From a virus, in IMG/VR virus record IMGVR_UViG_3300032284_001669, positions 1 to 20,650 of that record: a DNA stretch of 20,650 nt. One strand, given 5' to 3'. The notes beneath the pieces were generated by a model. The model saw only the letters and a list, made by a program, of their open reading frames with translations. It did no database searches and was not told the origin of the DNA. This document shows, piece after piece, positions 1 through 5,964 of the stretch. Numbering within the stretch: position 1 is the first letter of the stretch; each line of letters starts with the position of its first letter. The position numbers and the translations under genes are program-made.

Positions 1-39
1 GCAGGGAAGCAACATCCAGCTAGTGTGTTTCAGAATAGT

Positions 40-112
40 GCGGGTATTCTCCTGGGAGAGAATTTAGCCTTCCAAGCTAACAGACTCGGTTCGAATCCGG
101 GTACCCGCTCCA
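40..112 (+). tRNA. tRNA-Gly (anticodon TCC)
   Basis: A complete cloverleaf can be folded by eye. The acceptor stem is GCGGGTA (40-46) with TACCCGC (102-108). The anticodon stem is TTAGC/GCTAA around the loop CTTCCAA, with anticodon TCC at 71-73. The T arm is CTCGG/CCGGG around TTCGAAT. The 3' end TCCA (109-112) is encoded, and the U73 discriminator is the usual base for bacterial tRNA-Gly. It probably supplements decoding of GGA/GGG codons during infection. Bases 1-39 before it show no feature I can support. Confidence 0.93.
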
Positions 113-119
113 GTTTTAT

Positions 120-186
120 GCGGTTCAGTATTAACTGCTTGGAGGTCCACTCTGAGATGGTTGTGAGAATCAATCGAGCCGCTCCA
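120..186 (+). pseudogene. Degenerate tRNA-like element (Gly-TCC-like remnant)
   Basis: A 7-bp acceptor stem (GCGGTTC 120-126 with GAGCCGC 176-182, one G-U pair) is followed by an encoded TCCA. There is a T-arm-like stem GGTTG/CAATC, and a central stem TTGGA/TCTGA presenting TCC at 146-148. The element is only 67 nt. The D arm is shrunk to a 3-bp AGT-ATTA-ACT hairpin, the base before the anticodon is G instead of the invariant U33, and the T loop reads TGAGAAT instead of TTCGAAT. I read it as a decayed tandem copy of a tRNA-Gly or a tRNA mimic that still invites RNase P/Z processing upstream of the GroES-like gene. A functional tRNA is unlikely. Confidence 0.45.
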
Positions 187-200
187 CATTTGAGGTAATT

Positions 201-440
201 ATGAAGCCATTGCAAAATAAAGTTATTGTTCAACGTGTTCAGAACCAAGCAGTGAGTTCTGGCGGAATCATTCTAAATAGATCAGAAGAACCTGATCGTG
301 CTAAAGTAATTGCAATTGGTCCTGATGTTGATGAAGTTTCCGTTGGTGATGTTGTTCTATTGGATTGGAACAAAGCAATCAAATCGTCCGATTTTTACGT
401 AATTACTGTAGACAATATCGTATTCATTTACGGAGAATAA
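201..440 (+). CDS. GroES-like co-chaperonin (T4 gp31-type)
   Basis: This 79-residue protein matches the GroES fold pattern. It opens MKPLQNKVIVQRV (GroES: IRPLHDRVIVKR), has a mobile-loop remnant SSGGIILNRSEEPDRAKV, then VIAIGPDVDEVSVGDVVLLDW and a C-terminal IVFIYGE. The GGIIL tripeptide region that contacts GroEL is retained. GroES is about 97 residues and T4 gp31 about 111, so this is a trimmed version lacking most of the roof-loop region. By analogy with gp31 it would partner host GroEL to fold the major capsid protein. A clear GAGG Shine-Dalgarno at 192-195 supports the start. The next gene begins one base after the stop, so the two are co-transcribed. Confidence 0.85.
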   Translation: MKPLQNKVIVQRVQNQAVSSGGIILNRSEEPDRAKVIAIGPDVDEVSVGDVVLLDWNKAIKSSDFYVITVDNIVFIYGE

Positions 441-441
441 A

Positions 442-693
442 ATGTCTGACGGTGGTAAAGGAAGTAATCCAAGACCATTTAGTGTTTCACAAGAAACATA
501 TGCAAATAATTTTGATAGGATTTTTAGGAAAGATCCTAAAGTTGTAGAAGATCAGAAGGCAGAAGATGAAGCCTTTGAGCAAGCAAAAAAAATACAACAA
601 ATGAGACAAAAAGCACTAGATGAAATGGTGCGAATCAGTCAAGAATTGGGATTGTATGAGGATAATCCCAATCGCAACACCAGTAACTTTTAA
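442..693 (+). CDS. Small conserved phage protein of unknown function
   Basis: The 83-residue soluble protein has a glycine/proline-rich start (MSDGGKGSNPRPFSV), then ETYANNFDRIF and a charged helical stretch (about residues 35-70, likely coiled coil: KVVEDQKAEDEAFEQAKKI). From memory, the opening GGKGSxPRPFSV...Y...WD/FDxIF is a recurrent signature of small uncharacterised proteins in many tailed phages; no function is known to me. GGAGAA at 432-437 is the ribosome binding site and overlaps the end of the GroES-like gene. Its stop codon lies one base before the tRNA-Met, so the message must be cut there when the tRNA is processed. Confidence 0.75.
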   Translation: MSDGGKGSNPRPFSVSQETYANNFDRIFRKDPKVVEDQKAEDEAFEQAKKIQQMRQKALDEMVRISQELGLYEDNPNRNTSNF

Positions 694-694
694 T

Positions 695-768
695 CGCAGG
701 TTAGTGAAAAGGTATCACAGAGGACTCATAATCCTCAGTTCTTAGTTCGACTCTAGGACCTGCAACCA
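695..768 (+). tRNA. tRNA-Met (CAT), initiator-like
   Basis: The cloverleaf is complete: acceptor CGCAGGT (695-701) with ACCTGCA (758-764), discriminator A765 and encoded CCA (766-768). The D stem is GTGA/TCAC, the anticodon stem GAGGA/TCCTC around CTCATAA with CAT at 727-729, and the T arm CTTAG/CTAGG around TTCGACT. The T arm fixes the register, so the first acceptor pair is a C1-A72 mismatch, the hallmark of bacterial initiator tRNA. Against a strict initiator, the anticodon stem lacks three consecutive G-C pairs (it has G-C, G-C, A-U) and the 11-24 pair is T-A. It could be an initiator-like hybrid, an elongator Met, or less likely an Ile tRNA with modified CAT. Confidence 0.9.
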
Positions 769-772
769 ATAT

Positions 773-799
773 AAGGCTCGGTTAAGACCGAGCTTTTTT
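773..799 (+). terminator. Rho-independent terminator after the tRNA/GroES-like block
   Basis: A 7-bp GC-rich hairpin GCTCGGT (776-782) / ACCGAGC (787-793) with loop TAAG is followed directly by TTTTTT (794-799). The stem can extend with weaker pairs at 773-775. The T-run lies downstream on the plus strand, so it ends the rightward tRNA/GroES-like transcript. On the minus strand the hairpin is not followed by a U-tract. It touches the stop codon of the convergent cyclase gene (798-800), so the two transcription units meet here. Confidence 0.85.
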
Positions 800-2807
800 A
801 TTTGGAAGTTGCTCGGTAAGTGCCATCCCAGTTTTCTGGTTTACCTTCTTTTAGGCGTTCTGCCATATTCTCATAGTAGTGTGCAAGTTCGGGTGATGCA
901 TTGGCTAGATGTGGAATCAATCCTAATGCATTATTCCAATCACCTTTATAGTACGCTGTCAGCCATTTATCATGCAGTTCTTTATCATATCCATTAACAA
1001 CCGTATAGATAAAGACTCCCTCTTTTTTACCTTTAACAGCAATACAGTCCAGCTGTGCAACGGTAAAATGATCCTCTACTTGAACGGCTGTATCGGGACC
1101 CAAAACGATTCTGACACCGTATGGTTTACTTTGTCCTTCAAGTCTGGACGCAAGGTTGACGCCATCACCAAGACAAGTATAATCAAACCGCTGAGTGCTA
1201 CCCATGTTACCAACAACGACAGTAGCAGTATTGATACCAAGGCCCATGCCAAATGGCGGAATACCTTCAACAACAATTTCTTTGTTAAATTCATCCAAAC
1301 TCTCCATCATTTCTAATGCTGTTTTAACTGCCATTCTGGCATGGTTTGGTTCGTCAACTGGTGCATTCCAAAAAGCCATCTGTGCATCTCCGATATATTT
1401 ATCAAGAGTACCGTTATTTTCCAATATTTTTTTGGTCATTGCAGTCATATAACGATTCATAATTTTAGTTAGGCCTTGAACATCTTTTCCGTAATGTTCG
1501 GAAATGGCCGTAAAACCTCTAACATCTGTGAACATAATAGACAACTCCTTAGATTCGCCTCCGAGTTGTAATAGTTCAGGATTTCTTTGTAGTTTTTCCA
1601 CAAGTGCTGGTGAAAGATATGTTCCGAATTGTTTTTTGATTTGTTGTTTGGCGAAAAATTCTGAAAGGAACTTGACAGTATATCCGTGGGCATAGGTAAC
1701 GAATAAGGCAAGAAGTGGAAAAGTAACATCAAAAAGATAGCCATATCTGTTGAATAGTTCACGACTGGCGTAATAACATCCTGCACCAAGTAAGATGATT
1801 GCTGTGTAGCCATGTGTATACCTTGTGAAAAAGAGTGATATGATGGCAATAATAGCCAGACCTAGTATTTCTGCACCATCAGCCCAATCTAAACGGCTAA
1901 TTGTTATTCCGCTTGCGATTGTTCCGAGGACACTGGCTTGCAAATGATGCGGGTAGATTTCTCCTCTTGCTGTTGCAACGGGATTGTTGAGTCCTCTAGC
2001 GGTGAGGCCGACAATAACGATTCCACCTTTGAAGTCTTTAGGCAAGTCAGATAAGGAATATTCGGTTGGTCTGGTCGACCAATCCACCCATATTCTACTG
2101 TATTCGTCTGTTGGTATTTTTCCAAACTGTGGAATTCTGACAGCGGAGATGTTCCCGTCATCAACTTTAACTTGGAATGATGGGTCTCCTGCGGCAACTC
2201 TAAGTGTTTCAAGCGAAATGCTTGGATAGAGTTTTCCGCCTGAGTTGATGACCATTGGTATTCGTCTGACCACGCCATCGATTTCAGGGAAAGTATTGAT
2301 AATACCAGCACCAGCAACTTTTTCATTTATAACTCCCACATTCGATTGGACATTTTTAAATTTGATTCCAGGATCACCTTCACCGATAACTGATACACCC
2401 GGTCTAAAAGCCACTACATTACCAACTTCTTCATTTGTTGCGGCTTGTGGCAGTATTACTGGAAATTGTTTTAGTGTAGAAGCAAGTTGATTATCTTGAC
2501 CAAACCTATCAGCGTCAGGCATGAAAACATTAAACACAACCAACCCAGCCCCATGCCTATAAAGATCAGTAATAATGGAGGAATATTGTCCACGAGGGAA
2601 CGGGAATTGGCCTTGCTTTCGAATAGTTTCATCATCTATATTGACCACAGATACTTGTTGGGAAACTGTAGTTGGCTTTGAAGTTATAAGAGTATCAAAA
2701 TAACGTAGTCTGATACTTTCTACAAAATTAGGATCTTCTATACGGACAAACAAACAAAGAGCTAATGTTAAAAGTGCTGTCCACGGTGATAGAATAATCT
2801 TTTTCAT
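798..2807 (-). CDS. CHASE2-domain class III adenylate/guanylate cyclase, membrane-bound
   Basis: This 669-residue protein has the full architecture of proteobacterial CHASE2 cyclases. There is an N-terminal membrane segment (about 8-22), an extracytoplasmic CHASE2 sensor domain (about 30-300), three membrane segments (about 311-330, 334-350, 358-376), a linker (KKQFGTYLSPALVEKL), a class III cyclase domain (about 415-605) and a short helical tail ending near NWDGTY. Catalytic residues are all present: metal Asp428 in FTDVRGFT, Lys470 and metal Asp474 in LDKYIGDAQMAFW, and Asn551/Arg555 in GDGVNLASR. The lysine and the T of FDYT point to ATP rather than GTP, so cAMP is the likely product. It is the last gene of the operon, and its ATG overlaps the FecR-protein stop (ATGA). 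Nothing suggests decay. A signalling enzyme of bacterial origin carried by a phage is unusual. Confidence 0.93.
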   Translation of the reverse strand: MKKIILSPWTALLTLALCLFVRIEDPNFVESIRLRYFDTLITSKPTTVSQQVSVVNIDDETIRKQGQFPFPRGQYSSIITDLYRHGAGLVVFNVFMPDADRFGQDNQLASTLKQFPVILPQAATNEEVGNVVAFRPGVSVIGEGDPGIKFKNVQSNVGVINEKVAGAGIINTFPEIDGVVRRIPMVINSGGKLYPSISLETLRVAAGDPSFQVKVDDGNISAVRIPQFGKIPTDEYSRIWVDWSTRPTEYSLSDLPKDFKGGIVIVGLTARGLNNPVATARGEIYPHHLQASVLGTIASGITISRLDWADGAEILGLAIIAIISLFFTRYTHGYTAIILLGAGCYYASRELFNRYGYLFDVTFPLLALFVTYAHGYTVKFLSEFFAKQQIKKQFGTYLSPALVEKLQRNPELLQLGGESKELSIMFTDVRGFTAISEHYGKDVQGLTKIMNRYMTAMTKKILENNGTLDKYIGDAQMAFWNAPVDEPNHARMAVKTALEMMESLDEFNKEIVVEGIPPFGMGLGINTATVVVGNMGSTQRFDYTCLGDGVNLASRLEGQSKPYGVRIVLGPDTAVQVEDHFTVAQLDCIAVKGKKEGVFIYTVVNGYDKELHDKWLTAYYKGDWNNALGLIPHLANASPELAHYYENMAERLKEGKPENWDGTYRATSK

Positions 2808-3829
2808 TTTGACTGTTTAATATAAATGTTGTTGGTTGTGAAGTCTTGGTTCTTGATATTTATTGTAGTACCATTTTGAATCAAAGTTATATTATAGCCT
2901 CGATCTTTAGCAATTAATATAACTGCATCTTGTCCCATATGTCGTTCAACTTGCCAGTAGTAGTCCTTATCAAATATGTATACATTCGAAGTTGAGTTGA
3001 AACCAACCACAAAAGCATTCATGTCCAACGAATCAAATGCATTACCCAAATAATTTGTATCAAGTGCATTTATATCCAAAGCATTAAAGTTTAATGGATT
3101 CACGTAAGGCTTAATGTCGAGTGCATTTATATCTAGTCCATTAAACGCCAGTGCATCTGCTTTTGTTGCAGTCTGTTGTATTAGTTGTCTAACTATTTCT
3201 TTTGGTGGAGAAACAATCAACATATTATCAATTGCTGACTCCGACAATGGCAGTAAAACTGGTTTCAATGGTTTAACTTCTGAACCTGATGTGTGAGTTG
3301 CTTGAAATGCTTGATTCAATACGACTGTACCGGCAGATGTTTTAACTTCAATTTCACCAACACTTCCGTCTGGATTTGGAAGAAGAATGACTGTGGAGCC
3401 ACCAATCTCATCAACAGTCATCGAGAATGCGGTACCACGAACAGCAATAGATGCAGTTGGTGTATTGATTGCTACGTTCTTGCTGTTTTCATGTGCAACC
3501 GCACCTGAGGCATATCTAACTGTGCCAAGTGCAACTTTCATGGCTAGTTTGCCAGAACCTTTGGCTTTTGGATCATAAACAAAATCATCAATCAAAAGTT
3601 TTGAGTGTTCTGTCACACGCACTTTAGTATCATCTTGAAATGTTATACCAACAACACCATTATTTGTTTCAACAGTATCCATAGACTCGATGCCGCCATC
3701 TTTTTTGGCGACAATCTTAGCCTTATTGCGAGTTATTTCACCATTACCTTTTTCTTCAGTAATTGTGCCTATACCAGCAAAACAATTAATGCTGAATGAT
3801 AGCAGTAGAAGTATTATTGCCTGTAACAT
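2804..3829 (-). CDS. FecR-domain periplasmic protein with short tandem repeats
   Basis: The 341-residue protein starts with a signal peptide (MLQAIILLLLSFSINCFA, cut near residue 18), so it is probably periplasmic. A FecR domain spans about residues 25-175, with the characteristic NVAINTPTASIAVRGTAFSM (118-137). Residues about 226-273 hold imperfect 5-residue repeats of the type LDINA (GLDIN, ALDIK, ALDIN, ALDTN, SLDMN), followed by a beta-rich C-terminus. FecR-domain proteins beside CHASE2 cyclases are, from general knowledge, a recurrent bacterial gene pair, suggesting that FecR supplies a periplasmic partner or ligand for the CHASE2 sensor. The start lies 44 nt inside the upstream curlin-like gene. 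It is kept because it alone gives a signal peptide, and AGG lies upstream at modest spacing. The ligand is unknown. Confidence 0.88.
   Translation of the reverse strand: MLQAIILLLLSFSINCFAGIGTITEEKGNGEITRNKAKIVAKKDGGIESMDTVETNNGVVGITFQDDTKVRVTEHSKLLIDDFVYDPKAKGSGKLAMKVALGTVRYASGAVAHENSKNVAINTPTASIAVRGTAFSMTVDEIGGSTVILLPNPDGSVGEIEVKTSAGTVVLNQAFQATHTSGSEVKPLKPVLLPLSESAIDNMLIVSPPKEIVRQLIQQTATKADALAFNGLDINALDIKPYVNPLNFNALDINALDTNYLGNAFDSLDMNAFVVGFNSTSNVYIFDKDYYWQVERHMGQDAVILIAKDRGYNITLIQNGTTINIKNQDFTTNNIYIKQSK
3011..3154 (-). repeat. LDINA-type pentad repeats within the FecR-domain gene
   Basis: Residues about 226-273 of the FecR-domain protein contain recurring pentads (GLDIN, ALDIK, ALDIN, ALDTN, SLDMN) separated by short breaks such as PYVNPLNFN. 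They resemble, but do not cleanly match, the A(D/N)Lxx pentapeptide-repeat pattern. At DNA level, units related to GCATTTATATC recur on the plus strand. They may form a small beta-helical spacer or binding surface. Confidence 0.6.
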
Positions 3830-4502
3830 TTAGAGTAACCTGGTTAGGACGAGTTATTCCATCCTGTGTTATTGCTACAGAGTTACTGTTACCAATAATG
3901 CTTGTATTGATGTAGTGACCATTAGTTGTTGCTGATCCACCAGCACCAATTTGTGTGGTAGTCAATGTATTGGAGCTACCAGTAATAGTAATATTGTTCA
4001 CGGTATATGTACTATTAATATTACTTGTAATGATGTTTGAATTACCAACGGCAGTCAAAGAGTAATTGTAGTTACTCGCATTACTTGTAGTGCCCATGTT
4101 CAAGGTATGTGTGTTGTTGTCGCCAGTATAGGTCAAAGCTAATGTGCCTGAACCAGTACCAAAGTTACCTTGATTTAAAATCAAACTATTACCATTACCG
4201 GTTTGTGTGATTGTTGCAGTTGAATCACCACCAACAAAAGTACCAACGATAGAGTTGTTCATACCATCTTGTTGAATAGTTAGATTCATTGCATTACCAT
4301 CAATTACAAATTGTGGTGTTAACAAACTTGTAGGATCACCAACTTGGTTACCTGATCCTGTTTGTGTGATACTCACCGATGAGTTATCCGCATTTGTTTG
4401 GTCAATGTAAACGGAGTTTCCACCTGAGTCTGTTGCGAACACATTAACAGACAATAATAAAGACACAGCAATCATAATAACGCTTTGTCTTAAGTTTTTC
4501 AT
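3786..4502 (-). CDS. Curlin-like (CsgA/CsgB-type) amyloid repeat protein
   Basis: The 238-residue protein has a signal peptide (cut near VFA, residue 23) and a mature part rich in Asn, Thr, Ser, Gly, Ile and Val, with no cysteine. About eight curlin-type repeats are visible, in the pattern SxxxxxQxGxxNxx: SVSITQTGSGNQV (42-54), NLTIQQDGMNNSI (73-85), TATITQTGNGNSL (95-107), LALTYTGDNNTHT (121-133), YSLTAVGNSNIIT (147-159) and two or three near the C-terminus including SVAITQDG. Curlin repeats stack as beta-strand-loop-strand units and polymerise into extracellular amyloid. It sits directly after csgG (TAA immediately followed by ATG), so it is the obvious export substrate. Middle repeats lose the Gln, so it may be closer to a nucleator or a diverged fibre subunit than to CsgA itself. 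Confidence 0.87.
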   Translation of the reverse strand: MKNLRQSVIMIAVSLLLSVNVFATDSGGNSVYIDQTNADNSSVSITQTGSGNQVGDPTSLLTPQFVIDGNAMNLTIQQDGMNNSIVGTFVGGDSTATITQTGNGNSLILNQGNFGTGSGTLALTYTGDNNTHTLNMGTTSNASNYNYSLTAVGNSNIITSNINSTYTVNNITITGSSNTLTTTQIGAGGSATTNGHYINTSIIGNSNSVAITQDGITRPNQVTLNVTGNNTSTAIIQH

Positions 4503-5285
4503 TTATTCCTCTACTTTCTTAAAATCCCATAATCCTTTTCTTTTACCTTCATATACCATTTCTTCTACTGCCAATTCAATAGCGGCTTTTACCGCAAATA
4601 CTGTAGGTTCAGTAGAAGTTATACCAATTTCATTCTCAAAGGCTTTTGTGCCTTGGTTGAAAAATTTAAAAGTTGACATAGATGTTGCCACACTCAACAA
4701 AGTTTTTTGAGCATTTACTGTCAGCATCACTTCACCTGTCTGAACATTAACTGCCCTCAACGAAACGGTTACAATATCTTCTTGATAATTCGTTTGTGGT
4801 CCAATTCCCAAATAAGCAACACCAAAACCACCTGTCTTTTGGTTGGTGTCATATGAAACAATACCACCTTCAACAATCATACCCGCATAAAGAATTGGTC
4901 TAAGTATATTTGGATCTTTAGATTCTTCTCTTGCGGAACGAATCAGTTGTCTTTCTTTCAATAGATTTTCTAAACCTACTCGTTCAACAATTCTGAACCA
5001 TTTGCCATCACCAACATCAGCTAGTGCTTTTAACAACAATGATTCGCCTCCTTGTGTCACAGCAGATGAAAACTTTGCAACTGTTGCTGAATCTTTTTTC
5101 TGTCCAGTTTTATCTTGGAATGAATAAACTGCAATAACGATTGGTTGTCCAGTTGCAGGTTCAGGAAACGGTCTTTTGAATTTAGTTGGTGCCATCAACT
5201 CAGGTTGAGAATCTTCTCCTTTGATTGGAAAAGTATTACAGCCAGCAAGCATACTAATTAGGATTGATAATATAATTTTCTTCAT
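4503..5285 (-). CDS. csgG: CsgG curli secretion channel lipoprotein
   Basis: The 260-residue protein closely follows E. coli CsgG (277 aa) over its length. It has a lipoprotein signal with lipobox LAGC (Cys16), IVIAVYSFQDKTGQ, FRIVERVGLENLLKERQLIRSA, IVEGGIVSYDTNQKTGGFG, LGIGPQTNYQEDIVTVSLR, VNVQTGEVMLTVNAQKT and the C-terminal RKGLWDF. CsgG forms a nonameric pore in the outer membrane through which curlins pass unfolded. The constriction loop differs from E. coli (Y51, N55, F56 of mature CsgG): here it reads QKKDSATVAKFSS, one residue longer, keeping the Phe but placing Lys where Asn sits and losing the Tyr. It starts in a TGATG overlap with the csgF stop. Confidence 0.95.
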   Translation of the reverse strand: MKKIILSILISMLAGCNTFPIKGEDSQPELMAPTKFKRPFPEPATGQPIVIAVYSFQDKTGQKKDSATVAKFSSAVTQGGESLLLKALADVGDGKWFRIVERVGLENLLKERQLIRSAREESKDPNILRPILYAGMIVEGGIVSYDTNQKTGGFGVAYLGIGPQTNYQEDIVTVSLRAVNVQTGEVMLTVNAQKTLLSVATSMSTFKFFNQGTKAFENEIGITSTEPTVFAVKAAIELAVEEMVYEGKRKGLWDFKKVEE

Positions 5286-5731
5286 CAGTTCAATCCAAAT
5301 GTACCAACTGGTATAACAACTTGAGTTATATTTCCTGTTGGATCTGTAACTGTTAATGAAATTTGATCAGTTGTTTTCGTATACTTTATTGTATTACCTT
5401 CAAGATTCAAAGTTCCACTTGTTTGTGGATTCTCACCAAAAAGGTTATTGACCAATTGTGTTGAAAGTTGTGCATACACACGACTCTCAAAGTTGTTTAG
5501 GAATTTGGCCAAGTTTGTATTACCTGCGGCTGTAGCGGCATCTATTGCGGCTTGTTTCTGTGCGGCAATTATTGTTTGTTGTCTGGAGTATTCTGTATTC
5601 TCGATTGTCTGAACATGAGAGGAATAACCATTACCATTAAATTGTGGAGATTTGAATGCAAAACTCTGTTCAGCTTTGGCCGTTAGAGTCATCATGGCGA
5701 TAACTGCCACTATCATTTTTTTGTTTTTCAT
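5285..5731 (-). CDS. csgF: CsgF curli assembly factor
   Basis: This 148-residue protein has a signal peptide ending AKA (residue 20). The mature N-terminus EQSFAFKSPQFNGNG matches the conserved E. coli CsgF start (TMTFQFRNPNFGGNP), which is the part that inserts into the CsgG channel. A helix LAKFLNNFESRVYAQLSTQL (74-93) aligns with the CsgF neck helix, and the C-terminal beta part carries ISLTVTDPTGNITQVVIPVG. CsgF caps the CsgG pore on the cell surface and helps nucleate fibres. The start overlaps the preceding small membrane gene by 62 nt, with GAGGG upstream. An in-frame Met6 (5716) is a weaker alternative. Confidence 0.9.
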   Translation of the reverse strand: MKNKKMIVAVIAMMTLTAKAEQSFAFKSPQFNGNGYSSHVQTIENTEYSRQQTIIAAQKQAAIDAATAAGNTNLAKFLNNFESRVYAQLSTQLVNNLFGENPQTSGTLNLEGNTIKYTKTTDQISLTVTDPTGNITQVVIPVGTFGLN

Positions 5732-5963
5732 CTTTGAGTTCCCTCATCATTAGAACAATATTAACTTTTTGGTTCAATCTAATCAAATCATTATCTAACA
5801 TTCTAATGCGATCAATCAAAGCAATCAAAACCGTATTTGCTTCACCTAATGTTGGCTTTATTTCTTTGGTAGCCCAACCCCAAACATAATATATAAGATA
5901 TCCCATGCCACCTGCGGCAACGATTGGAAATCCATATTTATTAATTAATTCTGCTATATCCAT
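5670..5963 (-). CDS. Small single-span membrane protein, paralogue of its upstream neighbour
   Basis: The chosen start (MDIAELINKYGFPI) gives 97 residues. A longer reading from 6005 exists but would overlap the upstream gene by 41 nt, whereas this ATG sits one base after that gene's stop and aligns with the paralogue's start. It has one membrane segment (about 10-30, with GFPI at 11-14), an amphipathic helix (about 40-75: LIALIDRIRMLDNDLIRLNQKV) and a polar tail. The GFPI-plus-membrane-span layout resembles YvrJ-like and holin-like small phage proteins, but I cannot assign a function. Position at the head of a curli operon suggests a membrane accessory or holin-type role. Confidence 0.7.
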   Translation of the reverse strand: MDIAELINKYGFPIVAAGGMGYLIYYVWGWATKEIKPTLGEANTVLIALIDRIRMLDNDLIRLNQKVNIVLMMRELKDEKQKNDSGSYRHDDSNGQS

Positions 5964-5964
5964 A

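Noticed and set aside
30-248. Leftward 72-codon open frame across the tRNA-Gly and the start of the GroES-like gene
   Set aside because: It is antisense to a well-formed tRNA and to a recognisable gene, and has no ribosome binding site or protein-like pattern.
1469-2326. Alternative leftward open frames of 126 and 140 codons inside the cyclase gene
   Set aside because: They lie in other frames of a protein whose domains are continuous and recognisable; their translations show no family pattern.
2857-2864. AATAAATA on the minus strand upstream of the cyclase start
   Set aside because: It matches the late box with one mismatch but sits inside the FecR coding region of an AT-rich genome, and the ATGA overlap already explains cyclase translation.
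3011-3154. CRISPR-like or satellite array
   Set aside because: The repetition is at protein level within an open frame, with irregular spacing and no uniform repeat-spacer structure; no CRISPR array is visible anywhere in the window.
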